Origin: an uncultured Pseudomonadota bacterium
Lineage (GTDB): Bacteria; Pseudomonadota; Gammaproteobacteria; Burkholderiales; Rhodocyclaceae
Direction: 5' to 3'
Length of the DNA: 5,856 nucleotides
Assembly: GCA_903939665.1 (NCBI GenBank)
Contig: CAJAHZ010000069.1
Coordinates: 1-5,856, forward strand
Shown: positions 1 to 5,488 of the stretch, in pieces
How the letters are laid out: the number at the start of each line of letters is the position of its first letter
How positions within the stretch are numbered: the stretch's first letter is position 1
Made by a program: the position numbers and the translations under genes
The notes under the pieces: model-generated
The model's database searches: none
What the model saw: only the letters and a program-made list of their open reading frames with translations
Told to the model about the DNA's origin: nothing

Positions 1-81
1 CTGGTTTTCCTCAACTCGCATATCACACGCCCCGAAAAAATTCAGCCTCCAGTGTTTCAAGCAAATGTTAAGCAATCATGA
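1..81 (+). CDS. possible C-terminal tail of an upstream gene (partial, uncertain)
   Basis: Frame 1 is open from the window edge for 26 codons and stops with TGA at 79-81. The peptide begins LVFLNSHITRPEK and ends ANVKQS. The LVFL-x-x-x-I-x-R-P pattern resembles the last strand of type II/type IV pilus secretins (typically L-L-V-F-L-T-P-x-I-V-R), so the tail of a secretin-like gene is one reading. The stretch is too short to tell from chance in a region whose other frames are also partly open. There is no in-window start. Treat it as a hint only. Confidence 0.22.
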   Translation: MVFLNSHITRPEKIQPPVFQANVKQS

Positions 82-553
82 AGTTGGGCGGATTATTCTT
101 GCGTGAAGCAATGGTTTTACGGGTATCCGGATTTTCCGGTGGACGCAGCCGGTTGATCGACTAAAGTTTCCCTGAGTCGAAAGCCTGTCAGGTTTTTCAC
201 CCCAAAGACAGCTATGTAGCGCCAACAGACATATGCTGTACGCGCATCGTCAGAACAGCACTATGCGCAAATGGCTGCTTCCTGAGGGGACACACGCGCC
301 GAGCATCAGGGAATGCATGGAGCGCTATTTTCGGCGGGCCTTTCTGCAAATGGCAACCCATACCGGACCAAACTCGGCGATTGACGGCTGCACCCGGCGT
401 CAGCCATACTCGTCGAAAGCCCATTGGATTTCCGATTCTTTGCAGGTTGAATTAATAGAACCCATGTAGGCTCAAGCCATAGAGGCAATGTCATGTTAGG
501 ACCGAAACAAGCAATTTGCATTAGATGTTTCGCAGAAAGCACCAAGGCTTAAC
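82..553. other. intergenic region with no supported gene
   Basis: About 470 bases without a convincing coding region on either strand. The open frames here are short, lack a Shine-Dalgarno sequence and give peptides with no recognisable domain. The base composition is more AT-rich than in the genes downstream. I see no tRNA, rRNA, CRISPR or insertion-sequence ends. The region may be decayed coding sequence, in keeping with the broken gene that follows it. Confidence 0.5.
171..197 (+). terminator. weak candidate intrinsic terminator
   Basis: CCTGA at 171-175 pairs with TCAGG at 188-192 and is followed directly by five T residues (193-197). The stem has only 5 base pairs and the loop is 12 bases, so it is a poor terminator. 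Its position about 90 bases after the possible gene end at 81 is the only other support. Confidence 0.18.
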
Positions 554-922
554 TTGTTAATGACTAAATATCTAGCCAATCAATTTCTCGGCCGCTTGCT
601 GCCATTATCAGCTGCGTTGAGTATCGGCGTATCGATAGCACAAGAAATGCCAAGGTTTCTTATTGACAGATTTAGTGTGGAAAGCAATCCACTACTCGAG
701 CAGGCCGACGTCGATGCCGACAAAGCACCCTGGGAAATCGGCGCAACTCTCGATAGCACCGGCTCAGGCCAAACCGGAAGCGGACGACTCAGCATCCCAT
801 ACCAAAATAGCAACCTGTTTGACAGTGATCAAATCCTGACGCTGCAGTACCAAACCTCCGTAAAAAACCCCAAAGATCTCAGCGTCGCTGCTGTTTCCTA
901 TCGAACTTCGGTCAGCCAGTAG
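554..922 (+). pseudogene. remnant of a ShlB/FhaC/HecB-type (TpsB) outer-membrane transporter
   Basis: TpsB proteins are Omp85-superfamily channels that export a large TpsA partner across the outer membrane, and are normally about 550-600 residues with two POTRA domains before a 16-strand barrel. This frame has only 122 residues. Residues 1-30 form a signal-peptide-like N-terminus ending near SIAQ. Residues 33-47 (PRFLIDRFSVESNPL) match the first strand of a POTRA domain. The sequence then jumps, at about residue 60, to WEIGATLDSTGSGQTGSGRL, which matches the start of the ShlB barrel (usual pattern W-x-x-x-x-x-D-N-x-G-S-x-x-T-G). It stops after the second barrel strand (AAVSYR). Most of both POTRA domains and nearly the whole barrel are missing, so it cannot form a channel. 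The start may be TTG 554, with AAGG six bases upstream, or ATG 560. Family assignment is by recall of motifs; the truncation is directly visible. Confidence 0.6.
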
Positions 923-1038
923 TCCAAATATTGAACACTACGGTCAATACCATCAATGTGACTGTGTCACAAAAACTTGCCGGCTTACTTACGCCACCGG
1001 CAGCGGGCAAGAAACCGGGTGGCCCCACAGCACCATAG
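904..1038 (+). pseudogene. C-terminal fragment of a possible TpsA-type secreted protein
   Basis: Frame 1 takes over where the TpsB remnant ends in frame 2. It reads SNFGQPVVQILNTTVNT, then INVTVSQKLAGLLTPPAAG and KKPGGPTAP, stopping at TAG 1036-1038. The composition (Val/Thr/Asn-rich beta-type stretch, then a Pro/Gly/Lys-rich tail) looks like the end of a real, possibly secreted, protein. Such tails fit filamentous-haemagglutinin-like TpsA proteins, the partners of TpsB, but I cannot identify it by a defined motif. There is no start codon or ribosome site of its own. It ends 26 bases before the fecR-like start, a normal operon distance, so the original order may have been tpsA followed by fecR. 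The coding nature is an inference from the peptide. Confidence 0.38.
957..971. promoter_or_regulatory. short perfect palindrome resembling a CRP/FNR-family half-site pair
   Basis: TGTGAC (957-962) and GTCACA (966-971) are exact inverse complements with a 3-base centre, 93 bases upstream of the FecR-protein start. The outer bases match TGTGA and TCACA of CRP sites, but the spacer is 5 bases where CRP normally has 6. It lies inside the possible tpsA tail, so it may be coincidence. A run of A residues follows it, so it is not a plus-strand terminator. Confidence 0.22.
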
Positions 1039-1064
1039 CCGCCAAAGATACCGGAGCCAAAAAA

Positions 1065-2054
1065 ATGAACCCGTCAAGAAGCTGTACTGCAACTAGCCTG
1101 ATTCTGGTGCTAATGTTGCTTTGCGCCGGGTTGGCGCAGGCAGAGGCCGGCAAGGTGATCAATCTCTCGGGGCCCCTGTTCTCGGTCGCCGGCGATGGCA
1201 GTCGGCGGGTACTGTCGGTCGGCTCCAGCATCGAACCGGGTGACACCCTGATGACAGAGGAGAAGACCTATGCGCGGGTGAAATTCACCGACAACAGCGA
1301 AATCGTGCTGCGGCCCAAAACCCAGATGAAGATCGAGTCCTATGCGTTTACCCAGACCGAACCCACGAATGACGGCGTGGTGTTCAACCTCGTCAAAGGC
1401 GCCCTGCGTGCGGTTAGCGGCTTGATCGGCAAGCGTGGCAACCAGGATGCCTACAAGTTGCAAACGAAAACTGCCACCATCGGCATTCGCGGCACCACCT
1501 TTATCGCCGAATTCGTACCCTTCGATCCGGCCGATGCGGCCAAAGAGGCAGTTGCCAGCGCCGACGAGGCACCGCCTGCCTTTGCGCTGCTGTGGGAGCC
1601 CTTGCCCTTGTTCGCCCAGGCCGATACGGCCACCGATGCGCTGCTAGGCTCTTGGTCACACAACAGCCGGCAACCGCTACTACTCGCCCTGAATACCACC
1701 GTTTTGACCGATGCGGCCACCGATGTGCTGCCGGTCTATCTATCGCACAACGCCGGACAACCGCTGCTACTCGCCCAGAATTCACCCACCCCCGGCGCAG
1801 GAGGTTTGGCGGCCGGCCTCTACGTCCATGTGATCGACGGAATCATCAACCTGACCAACAAGGGCGGCAGCCAAAGCTTTTCCGCCGGCCAGTTCGGGTA
1901 CACCGCAAGCATTATTAAACCACCGGTGATTGTACCCGCCAACCCCGGCATACGGTTCAGCCCGCCACCGGCTTTCTCGTCTTCCACGGCCCCCCGTGGC
2001 GGAACGACGACGAACAGCGACAAACCACAAGCCGTCGATTGCGAAGTTCGCTGA
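1065..2054 (+). CDS. exported FecR-domain protein
   Basis: A 329-residue protein starting at ATG 1065, with GGAG at 1053-1056 eight bases upstream. Residues 1-26 are a Sec signal peptide (basic start, hydrophobic 12-23, AQA cleavage site before Glu27); Cys20 lacks a proper lipobox. Residues 48-150 form a FecR-type beta domain: SVGSSIEPGDTLMT, then FTDNSEIVLRPKTQMKI, then KTATIGIRGTTFIAEF, where the T-x-x-G-I-R-G-T motif is the family hallmark. The domain resumes at 251-280 (GLYVHVIDGIINL, SFSAGQFGYT) after an insert of about 95 residues with internal repeats. The C-terminus is Pro/Ser-rich. Classical FecR is an inner-membrane anti-sigma regulator of about 320 residues with a cytoplasmic N-terminal part and a sigma factor partner. 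Here there is a signal peptide and no sigma or TonB-receptor gene, so I infer a periplasmic or surface structural/adhesion-related role, perhaps linked to the lost two-partner secretion genes upstream. The exact role is unknown. Confidence 0.85.
   Translation: MNPSRSCTATSLILVLMLLCAGLAQAEAGKVINLSGPLFSVAGDGSRRVLSVGSSIEPGDTLMTEEKTYARVKFTDNSEIVLRPKTQMKIESYAFTQTEPTNDGVVFNLVKGALRAVSGLIGKRGNQDAYKLQTKTATIGIRGTTFIAEFVPFDPADAAKEAVASADEAPPAFALLWEPLPLFAQADTATDALLGSWSHNSRQPLLLALNTTVLTDAATDVLPVYLSHNAGQPLLLAQNSPTPGAGGLAAGLYVHVIDGIINLTNKGGSQSFSAGQFGYTASIIKPPVIVPANPGIRFSPPPAFSSSTAPRGGTTTNSDKPQAVDCEVR
1623..1796 (+). repeat. two tandem 87-bp (29-codon) in-frame repeats inside the FecR-domain gene
   Basis: Unit 1 is 1623-1709 (residues 187-215) and unit 2 is 1710-1796 (residues 216-244). 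Both encode D-x-A-T-D-x-L, then S-H-N-x-x-Q-P-L-L-L-A-x-N. By eye, 15 of the first 24 residues agree. At DNA level the first 21 bases differ at 2 positions, and the 39 bases from the S-H-N block onward differ at about 7. A more diverged partial copy may precede them from 1533 (GATGCGGCC and, later, a PLPLFAQ motif). The repeats interrupt the FecR fold between the TIGIRGTTF strand and GLYVHVIDG. Confidence 0.8.
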
Positions 2055-2516
2055 CCCCCGCAGCTCCAAGCGTCGGTCAAGCGCAACATTAAATCACGAC
2101 GGCCGGCATGCTTGGAGGATGAGGACGAAGCCAGTAGGTGCGCTGTGTCGTTGCGCTGCCAATATTGGGACCGCCGTTTTTACACAGCCTGGGGCAAAAC
2201 CGGACCGATAGCTTCAACAGTGGAATGACCGCACCTAGCCGGTGGACACGGACCCAGCTTATCGCTCGAATTACATCGATGTATCAATTTAGCACCGCAC
2301 AACGCAGAGCCAAAACCTTGCCCGCCCACCGGGAAATCTGGATGCCCGGTTTTACAACGATTTCGCGCCGGCCCTGCGTTGCGGCATACGGCTCATGGGA
2401 GTTGGGTCGCCAACGGCCTGCGGGTCACAGCGCTATCCGCGCAAATTCCGGAAGATCCGTACAAATCAAGGGCTGCCGCTCGAAACAATAAATCCTCCGG
2501 CAGGCAAACTTCCCTC
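2055..2516. other. gene-poor region with possible decayed coding sequence
   Basis: About 460 bases after the FecR-protein gene with no intact gene supported on either strand. Frame 1 gives PVDTDPAYRSNYIDVSI, a TAG at 2290-2292, then PPGNLDARFYNDFAPALR. Frame 0 then gives GSWVANGLRVTALSAQIPED (about 2397-2456), ending at TAG 2520-2522. Joined by a frameshift near 2380, these scraps look more protein-like than chance, but I do not recognise the family. The 117-codon frame at 2138-2491 has an implausible composition and no ribosome site. GC-rich DNA often shows several open frames, so decay of a former gene is only a suggestion. Confidence 0.3.
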
Positions 2517-2538
2517 GCGTAGTCTGATCAACCTACGC
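2517..2538. promoter_or_regulatory. 22-bp near-perfect dyad, candidate operator upstream of the polysaccharide operon
   Basis: GCGTAG (2517-2522) and CTACGC (2533-2538) are exact inverse complements, and TGATCA (2525-2530), itself a palindrome, sits at exactly the same centre. Nine of eleven base pairs match. The site ends 79 bases before the preferred start of the small acidic protein. The symmetry and position suit a dimeric regulator binding site. No T-run follows, so it is not a terminator. I could not place convincing -35/-10 boxes around it. Function is inferred. Confidence 0.35.
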
Positions 2539-2617
2539 CAGACGGCTCCGTAATTCATCATCGACGCAAGCTGGGTGCCTTACTTTTTAGTCCATGCCAA
2601 ACCAAGAGGAGAATGAC

Positions 2618-2866
2618 ATGCGATGCACATCGGCAAGCCGGGGAGAAATGATCGGTAGTCTGGTCGAGGATTCGGTAAGTACAGCGCTCTCCGAATTACA
2701 GAAACACTGGCTGAAGGAGGTTTTTGAAAAGGGCTTTGTCGGTTACAGCAAGCTCTCCGACCGCCAGTTACTCATGGAAATGCAACTGCGCGGCCTCCTT
2801 CCACAAGAAGAGGAAAGCGAAGACGACGCGGACAACGAGTTTCTTAACGACCCGATGTTCAACTAA
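2618..2866 (+). CDS. small acidic protein of unknown function, first gene of the polysaccharide operon
   Basis: An 82-residue protein if started at ATG 2618, which has a strong AGAGGAG at 2605-2611 six bases upstream. An in-frame ATG at 2594 would add 8 residues but lacks a ribosome site and would place this Shine-Dalgarno inside the gene, so 2618 is preferred. I do not recognise the family. Residues 12-41 look like an amphipathic helix (SLVEDSVSTALSELQKHWLK and on). Residues 42-60 (GYSKLSDRQLLMEMQLRGL) look like a second helical segment. The tail is strongly acidic (QEEESEDDADNEF). There is no signal peptide, membrane segment or cysteine pair, so it should be cytoplasmic. The stop is 9 bases before, and in the same frame as, the WcaJ-family gene, so the two are almost certainly co-transcribed. 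It could be an accessory or regulatory partner of the transferase, which is inference from context only. Confidence 0.72.
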   Translation: MRCTSASRGEMIGSLVEDSVSTALSELQKHWLKEVFEKGFVGYSKLSDRQLLMEMQLRGLLPQEEESEDDADNEFLNDPMFN

Positions 2867-2875
2867 GCAGCCATC

Positions 2876-4270
2876 GTGTCCGCCACGCATCATCCCCAGC
2901 AATACCTCCAGGGCCACCCACTCACCAGTGCTGCCCTGCTGCAGGCGGCCCTCACTCCGACGGTAGCCATCGCCGCCCTGCCGCTTTGCGCCATCGTGTT
3001 CGAGCAAACGCTGACCGGGGCCTATCTGATTCTCTCGATACTCGTCTTTTCGTTCACTTTTCCAGGGCGGCCGGCAAAAAACAGCAACATCGGCAGCCTG
3101 GCGACCAGCGTGCTTGCCAACTGGTTTCTGGTCGTTGCTCTGCTGCTCTTTCTCGGCTGGACGACCCGCACCATCGACGTCTTCGATCAGCGGGTAATCC
3201 TTGCCTGGATCCTGGCGACACCGCTCGCCCTGTTCGCCGCACACCTGCTGCTGCCCGTGGCGCTACCGCGACTGATGGCGACAGAAAGCCTGCAGCGGGT
3301 GGCCGTCATTGCCGGCGGCGGGCACCTGGGACGCCAACTGGCGGCGGGTATTCAATCCTCGCCATCGATCGGCATCCGTATCGCCGGATATTTTGAAGAT
3401 CGACGCCTGCCACGCAACAGCACAGCGAAAACCTGCGACATTCTCGGCGCGATCGATCAGCTCGCCACCTACGTCAAAACCCACCGTGTCGACCTGATCT
3501 ACATCACGCTGCCCATGGCCTCGCAGCCACGCATCCTGAAGTTGCTCGACGAGCTGCGCGACACCACGGTATCCATCTACTTCACCCCCGACATCTTCCT
3601 CTCCGATCTGATTCAGGCGCGTGTGGACATCGTCGGCGGGATGCCCGTGGTCGCGGTATGCGAAACACCGTTCTACGGCATCAACGGCGTGCTCAAGCGC
3701 GCCAGCGACCTGGTCCTGGCGGCGGCGATCCTCTTGCTCATCGCGCCGCTGATGCTGGCCATTGCCATCGCCATCAAACTCCAGTCACCGGGTCCGGCAA
3801 TCTTCAAGCAACGCCGCTACGGGCTGGATGGCCGCGAGATCATCGTGTACAAATTCCGCAGCATGACCGTAGCCGAGGACGGCGATGTCGTCCGTCAGGC
3901 GACCCGCAACGACAGCCGGGTAACCCCTTTAGGCGCCTTCCTGCGCCGCAGTTCGCTCGATGAACTGCCGCAATTCATCAACGTCCTGCAAGGGAAAATG
4001 AGCATCGTCGGGCCGCGCCCGCATGCCGTCGCGCACAACGAAACCTACCGGAAGCTGATCAACGGCTACATGATCCGGCACAAGGTGCGCCCGGGGATTA
4101 CGGGCTGGGCACAGGTCAATGGGCACCGCGGGGAAACCGACACGCTTGAAAAAATGCAGAAGCGTATCGAGTACGACCTCGCTTACCTGCGCAACTGGTC
4201 ACTACCATGGGATCTGGAAATCATCTTCAGGACACTGCTCGTCGTCTGCAAGAAACAAAATGCCTACTGA
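2876..4270 (+). CDS. wcaJ: undecaprenyl-phosphate glucose phosphotransferase (WcaJ/EpsB family)
   Basis: A 464-residue polyprenyl-phosphate hexose-1-phosphate transferase, the usual length for the family. It moves glucose-1-phosphate from UDP-glucose to undecaprenyl phosphate at the inner membrane, the first step of exopolysaccharide repeat-unit assembly. Residues 27-127 contain four hydrophobic segments (about 27-43, 47-63, 77-94, 107-127). Residues 140-260 form a nucleotide-binding-like central domain with GGGHLG at 147-152. A further hydrophobic segment covers 276-300. The catalytic bacterial-sugar-transferase domain then shows PGP 305-307, KFRSM 326-330, SLDELPQ 360-366 with the catalytic Asp362-Glu363 pair, GPRP 379-382 and PGITGWAQVNG 406-416. 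All key residues are intact. The start is GTG 2876, the only ATG, GTG or TTG before the first membrane segment. It has no visible Shine-Dalgarno, which suggests translational coupling to the preceding gene. Glucose as substrate is inferred from family resemblance; galactose-specific relatives exist. Confidence 0.93.
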   Translation: MSATHHPQQYLQGHPLTSAALLQAALTPTVAIAALPLCAIVFEQTLTGAYLILSILVFSFTFPGRPAKNSNIGSLATSVLANWFLVVALLLFLGWTTRTIDVFDQRVILAWILATPLALFAAHLLLPVALPRLMATESLQRVAVIAGGGHLGRQLAAGIQSSPSIGIRIAGYFEDRRLPRNSTAKTCDILGAIDQLATYVKTHRVDLIYITLPMASQPRILKLLDELRDTTVSIYFTPDIFLSDLIQARVDIVGGMPVVAVCETPFYGINGVLKRASDLVLAAAILLLIAPLMLAIAIAIKLQSPGPAIFKQRRYGLDGREIIVYKFRSMTVAEDGDVVRQATRNDSRVTPLGAFLRRSSLDELPQFINVLQGKMSIVGPRPHAVAHNETYRKLINGYMIRHKVRPGITGWAQVNGHRGETDTLEKMQKRIEYDLAYLRNWSLPWDLEIIFRTLLVVCKKQNAY

Positions 4271-4361
4271 ACGGCACAGCCGTAGCCTTGAAGCGAAAAG
4301 CCTGCGCGCATGCCAGCATCCCCTGCTTTTTCCTGGCCCCGACGAGGTATCAGCATCGACT

Positions 4362-4709
4362 ATGCGGCGGTGGTGTCTCGTTGCCGCCGCCATCGGCACA
4401 GCGATGCTTTTCTATCTTGGCGCGCAGCCGTTTGCCGTCGGACTATTCCCGGAACCCTGGGACAAAATCACCCATCTGCTCGCTTTCTCGACGCTCACGG
4501 GGCTGCTATGGACCGGTACGGCCGGACGCATTCCCCTGGCACTGATTGGCATCATCGCGGCCATCGGCGCACTCGATGAGTGGCACCAAGCCGGTCTGCC
4601 GGGACGCTCGATGGACCCCGCCGATCTATTGACCGACATCGCCGCAGCAATTCTTACGGTGGCCGTACTCAACGCCAGACAAAAACTTGCTGGCAAAAAC
4701 GGCAAATAG
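4362..4709 (+). CDS. VanZ-like small membrane protein
   Basis: A 115-residue membrane protein when started at ATG 4362. Hydrophobic segments lie at about 4-20, 37-52, 56-72 and 86-104. VanZ-family signatures are clear: WDKITHLLAFSTL (33-45), DEWHQ (72-76), PGR (80-82) and DPADLLTD (85-92), matching the usual D-K-x-x-H-x-x-x-F, D-E-x-x-Q, P-G-R and D-x-x-x-N/D pattern. VanZ is named for teicoplanin resistance, but most relatives are of unknown function and many sit in polysaccharide clusters, as here. An upstream in-frame ATG at 4260 overlaps the wcaJ end by 11 bases and would give 149 residues. I prefer 4362 because the extra 34 residues are polar with third-position GC near 50 percent against about 70 percent afterwards, and because MRRW directly before the first membrane helix is typical. 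GAGG at 4344-4347 is a somewhat distant ribosome site. No resistance role is implied. Confidence 0.82.
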   Translation: MRRWCLVAAAIGTAMLFYLGAQPFAVGLFPEPWDKITHLLAFSTLTGLLWTGTAGRIPLALIGIIAAIGALDEWHQAGLPGRSMDPADLLTDIAAAILTVAVLNARQKLAGKNGK

Positions 4710-4771
4710 TGATCGCACAATCGCCGCTTCGACACATCCTGTGGCGCATTCCGGACAACATTCTCCGTCCC
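4710..4771. other. short convergent intergenic gap
   Basis: Sixty-two bases separate the stop codons of the plus-strand VanZ-like gene and the minus-strand response regulator. I looked for a bidirectional terminator and saw only 4-bp inverted repeats without T-runs, so transcription may read through into the opposing gene in either direction. Confidence 0.5.
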
Positions 4772-5488
4772 TCAGGCAGAAAGCCGCACGGGCAAATCGG
4801 GCAGATCGCGGCGGAAGCAATAGCCCGTTCCACGAACAGTTTCCAGCAACCGGTCATGCCCCGATGGCGAAAGCGCCCGGCGCAATCCGCGAATATGAAC
4901 GTCGACGGTGCGTTCCTCGATGAACACATGGTCGCCCCAGATCTCATTGAGCAACTGCGTGCGGCTATAGACCCGATTAGGATGCGTTACGAAAAAATGC
5001 AGCATGCGGAACTCGATTGCACCGAGCTCGATATCACGACCATCGGCCTCGATCCGATTGCTGCCCGGATCAATCATGATGCCGCCACACTCGACAATGT
5101 CATCGGTCAGTTGCGGCACGCGCCGTCGCATCACCGCCTTGACACGCGAAATCAGCTCAAGTGGAGAAAAAGGCTTGGTGATGTAGTCATCCGCGCCCAC
5201 CTCCAGCCCCGTCACCTTGTCGCACTCGCGCTCGCGCGAAGTCAGCATGATGATCGGCAGATCCATGGTTCGCGGATCGGCACGCAAACGTCGCACTAGG
5301 GTCACGCCGGTCACCTCGGGCAGCATCCAGTCCAGTATCACGAGGCCCGGCAGCAGCTTGCGTATTTCCGCTTCAGCCGCGGGTACGCTCGATACGCAAC
5401 GCACGTGGTGTCCGGCCCGTTCGAGGCTGGCCTGAATCAGCCGCTGGCTAATGGGTTCGTCTTCGACAACAAGAATCTCATTGCTCAT
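4772..5488 (-). CDS. PhoB-like OmpR-family response regulator
   Basis: A 238-residue two-domain transcription regulator. The receiver domain (about 4-120) has the acidic pocket Glu9-Asp10-Glu11, phosphoacceptor Asp53 in VILDWMLP, Thr83 in IIMLTS and Lys105 in ITKPF, so it should be phosphorylated normally. The winged-helix DNA-binding domain (about 131-229) has LGAIEFRMLHFF, the recognition helix region RTVDVHIRGLRRAL (193-206) and the wing VRGTGYCF (218-225). The receiver resembles PhoB of the phosphate regulon (LDWMLP-x-x-x-G, GLEVGADDYITKPFSP-x-EL), but no phoR kinase gene follows and the upstream partner is an Hpt protein, so I do not give the symbol. The start ATG at 5488-5486 has AGGAG (complement of 5498-5502) nine bases upstream and overlaps the stop of the Hpt gene as ATGA, which indicates coupled translation. 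Target genes are unknown. Confidence 0.92.
   Translation of the reverse strand: MSNEILVVEDEPISQRLIQASLERAGHHVRCVSSVPAAEAEIRKLLPGLVILDWMLPEVTGVTLVRRLRADPRTMDLPIIMLTSRERECDKVTGLEVGADDYITKPFSPLELISRVKAVMRRRVPQLTDDIVECGGIMIDPGSNRIEADGRDIELGAIEFRMLHFFVTHPNRVYSRTQLLNEIWGDHVFIEERTVDVHIRGLRRALSPSGHDRLLETVRGTGYCFRRDLPDLPVRLSA

Noticed and set aside
78..164. 28-codon plus-strand frame starting at ATG 78
   Set aside because: No Shine-Dalgarno and no recognisable pattern; too short to support as a gene.
978..1002. Inverted repeat TGCCGG/CCGGCA with a 13-base loop
   Set aside because: Short GC-rich arms, a long loop and no T-run. Such pairs are common in GC-rich DNA, so it is not called a terminator or operator.
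2138..2491. 117-codon plus-strand open frame
   Set aside because: No ribosome site, an implausible residue composition rich in Arg, Ser and Trp, and no recognisable domain. Competing scraps in the other two frames look more protein-like.
2768..3244. 158-codon minus-strand open frame opposite the small acidic gene and the start of wcaJ
   Set aside because: It is a shadow of two well-supported plus-strand genes, with low-complexity Gly/Arg/Gln-rich composition and no ribosome site.
4119..4361. Long N-terminal extension of the VanZ-like frame starting at ATG 4119
   Set aside because: It would overlap 150 bases of the wcaJ catalytic domain, and the added residues have the Ser/Arg/Cys-rich look of an out-of-frame translation.
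4710..4771. Bidirectional terminator between the convergent genes
   Set aside because: Only 4-bp inverted repeats such as CACA/TGTG and CGGA/TCCG are present, without T-runs.
4580..5299. 239-codon plus-strand open frame opposite the response regulator
   Set aside because: It lies antisense to a response regulator with all catalytic residues intact. The translation has no domain and is explained by the GC-rich codon structure of the real gene.
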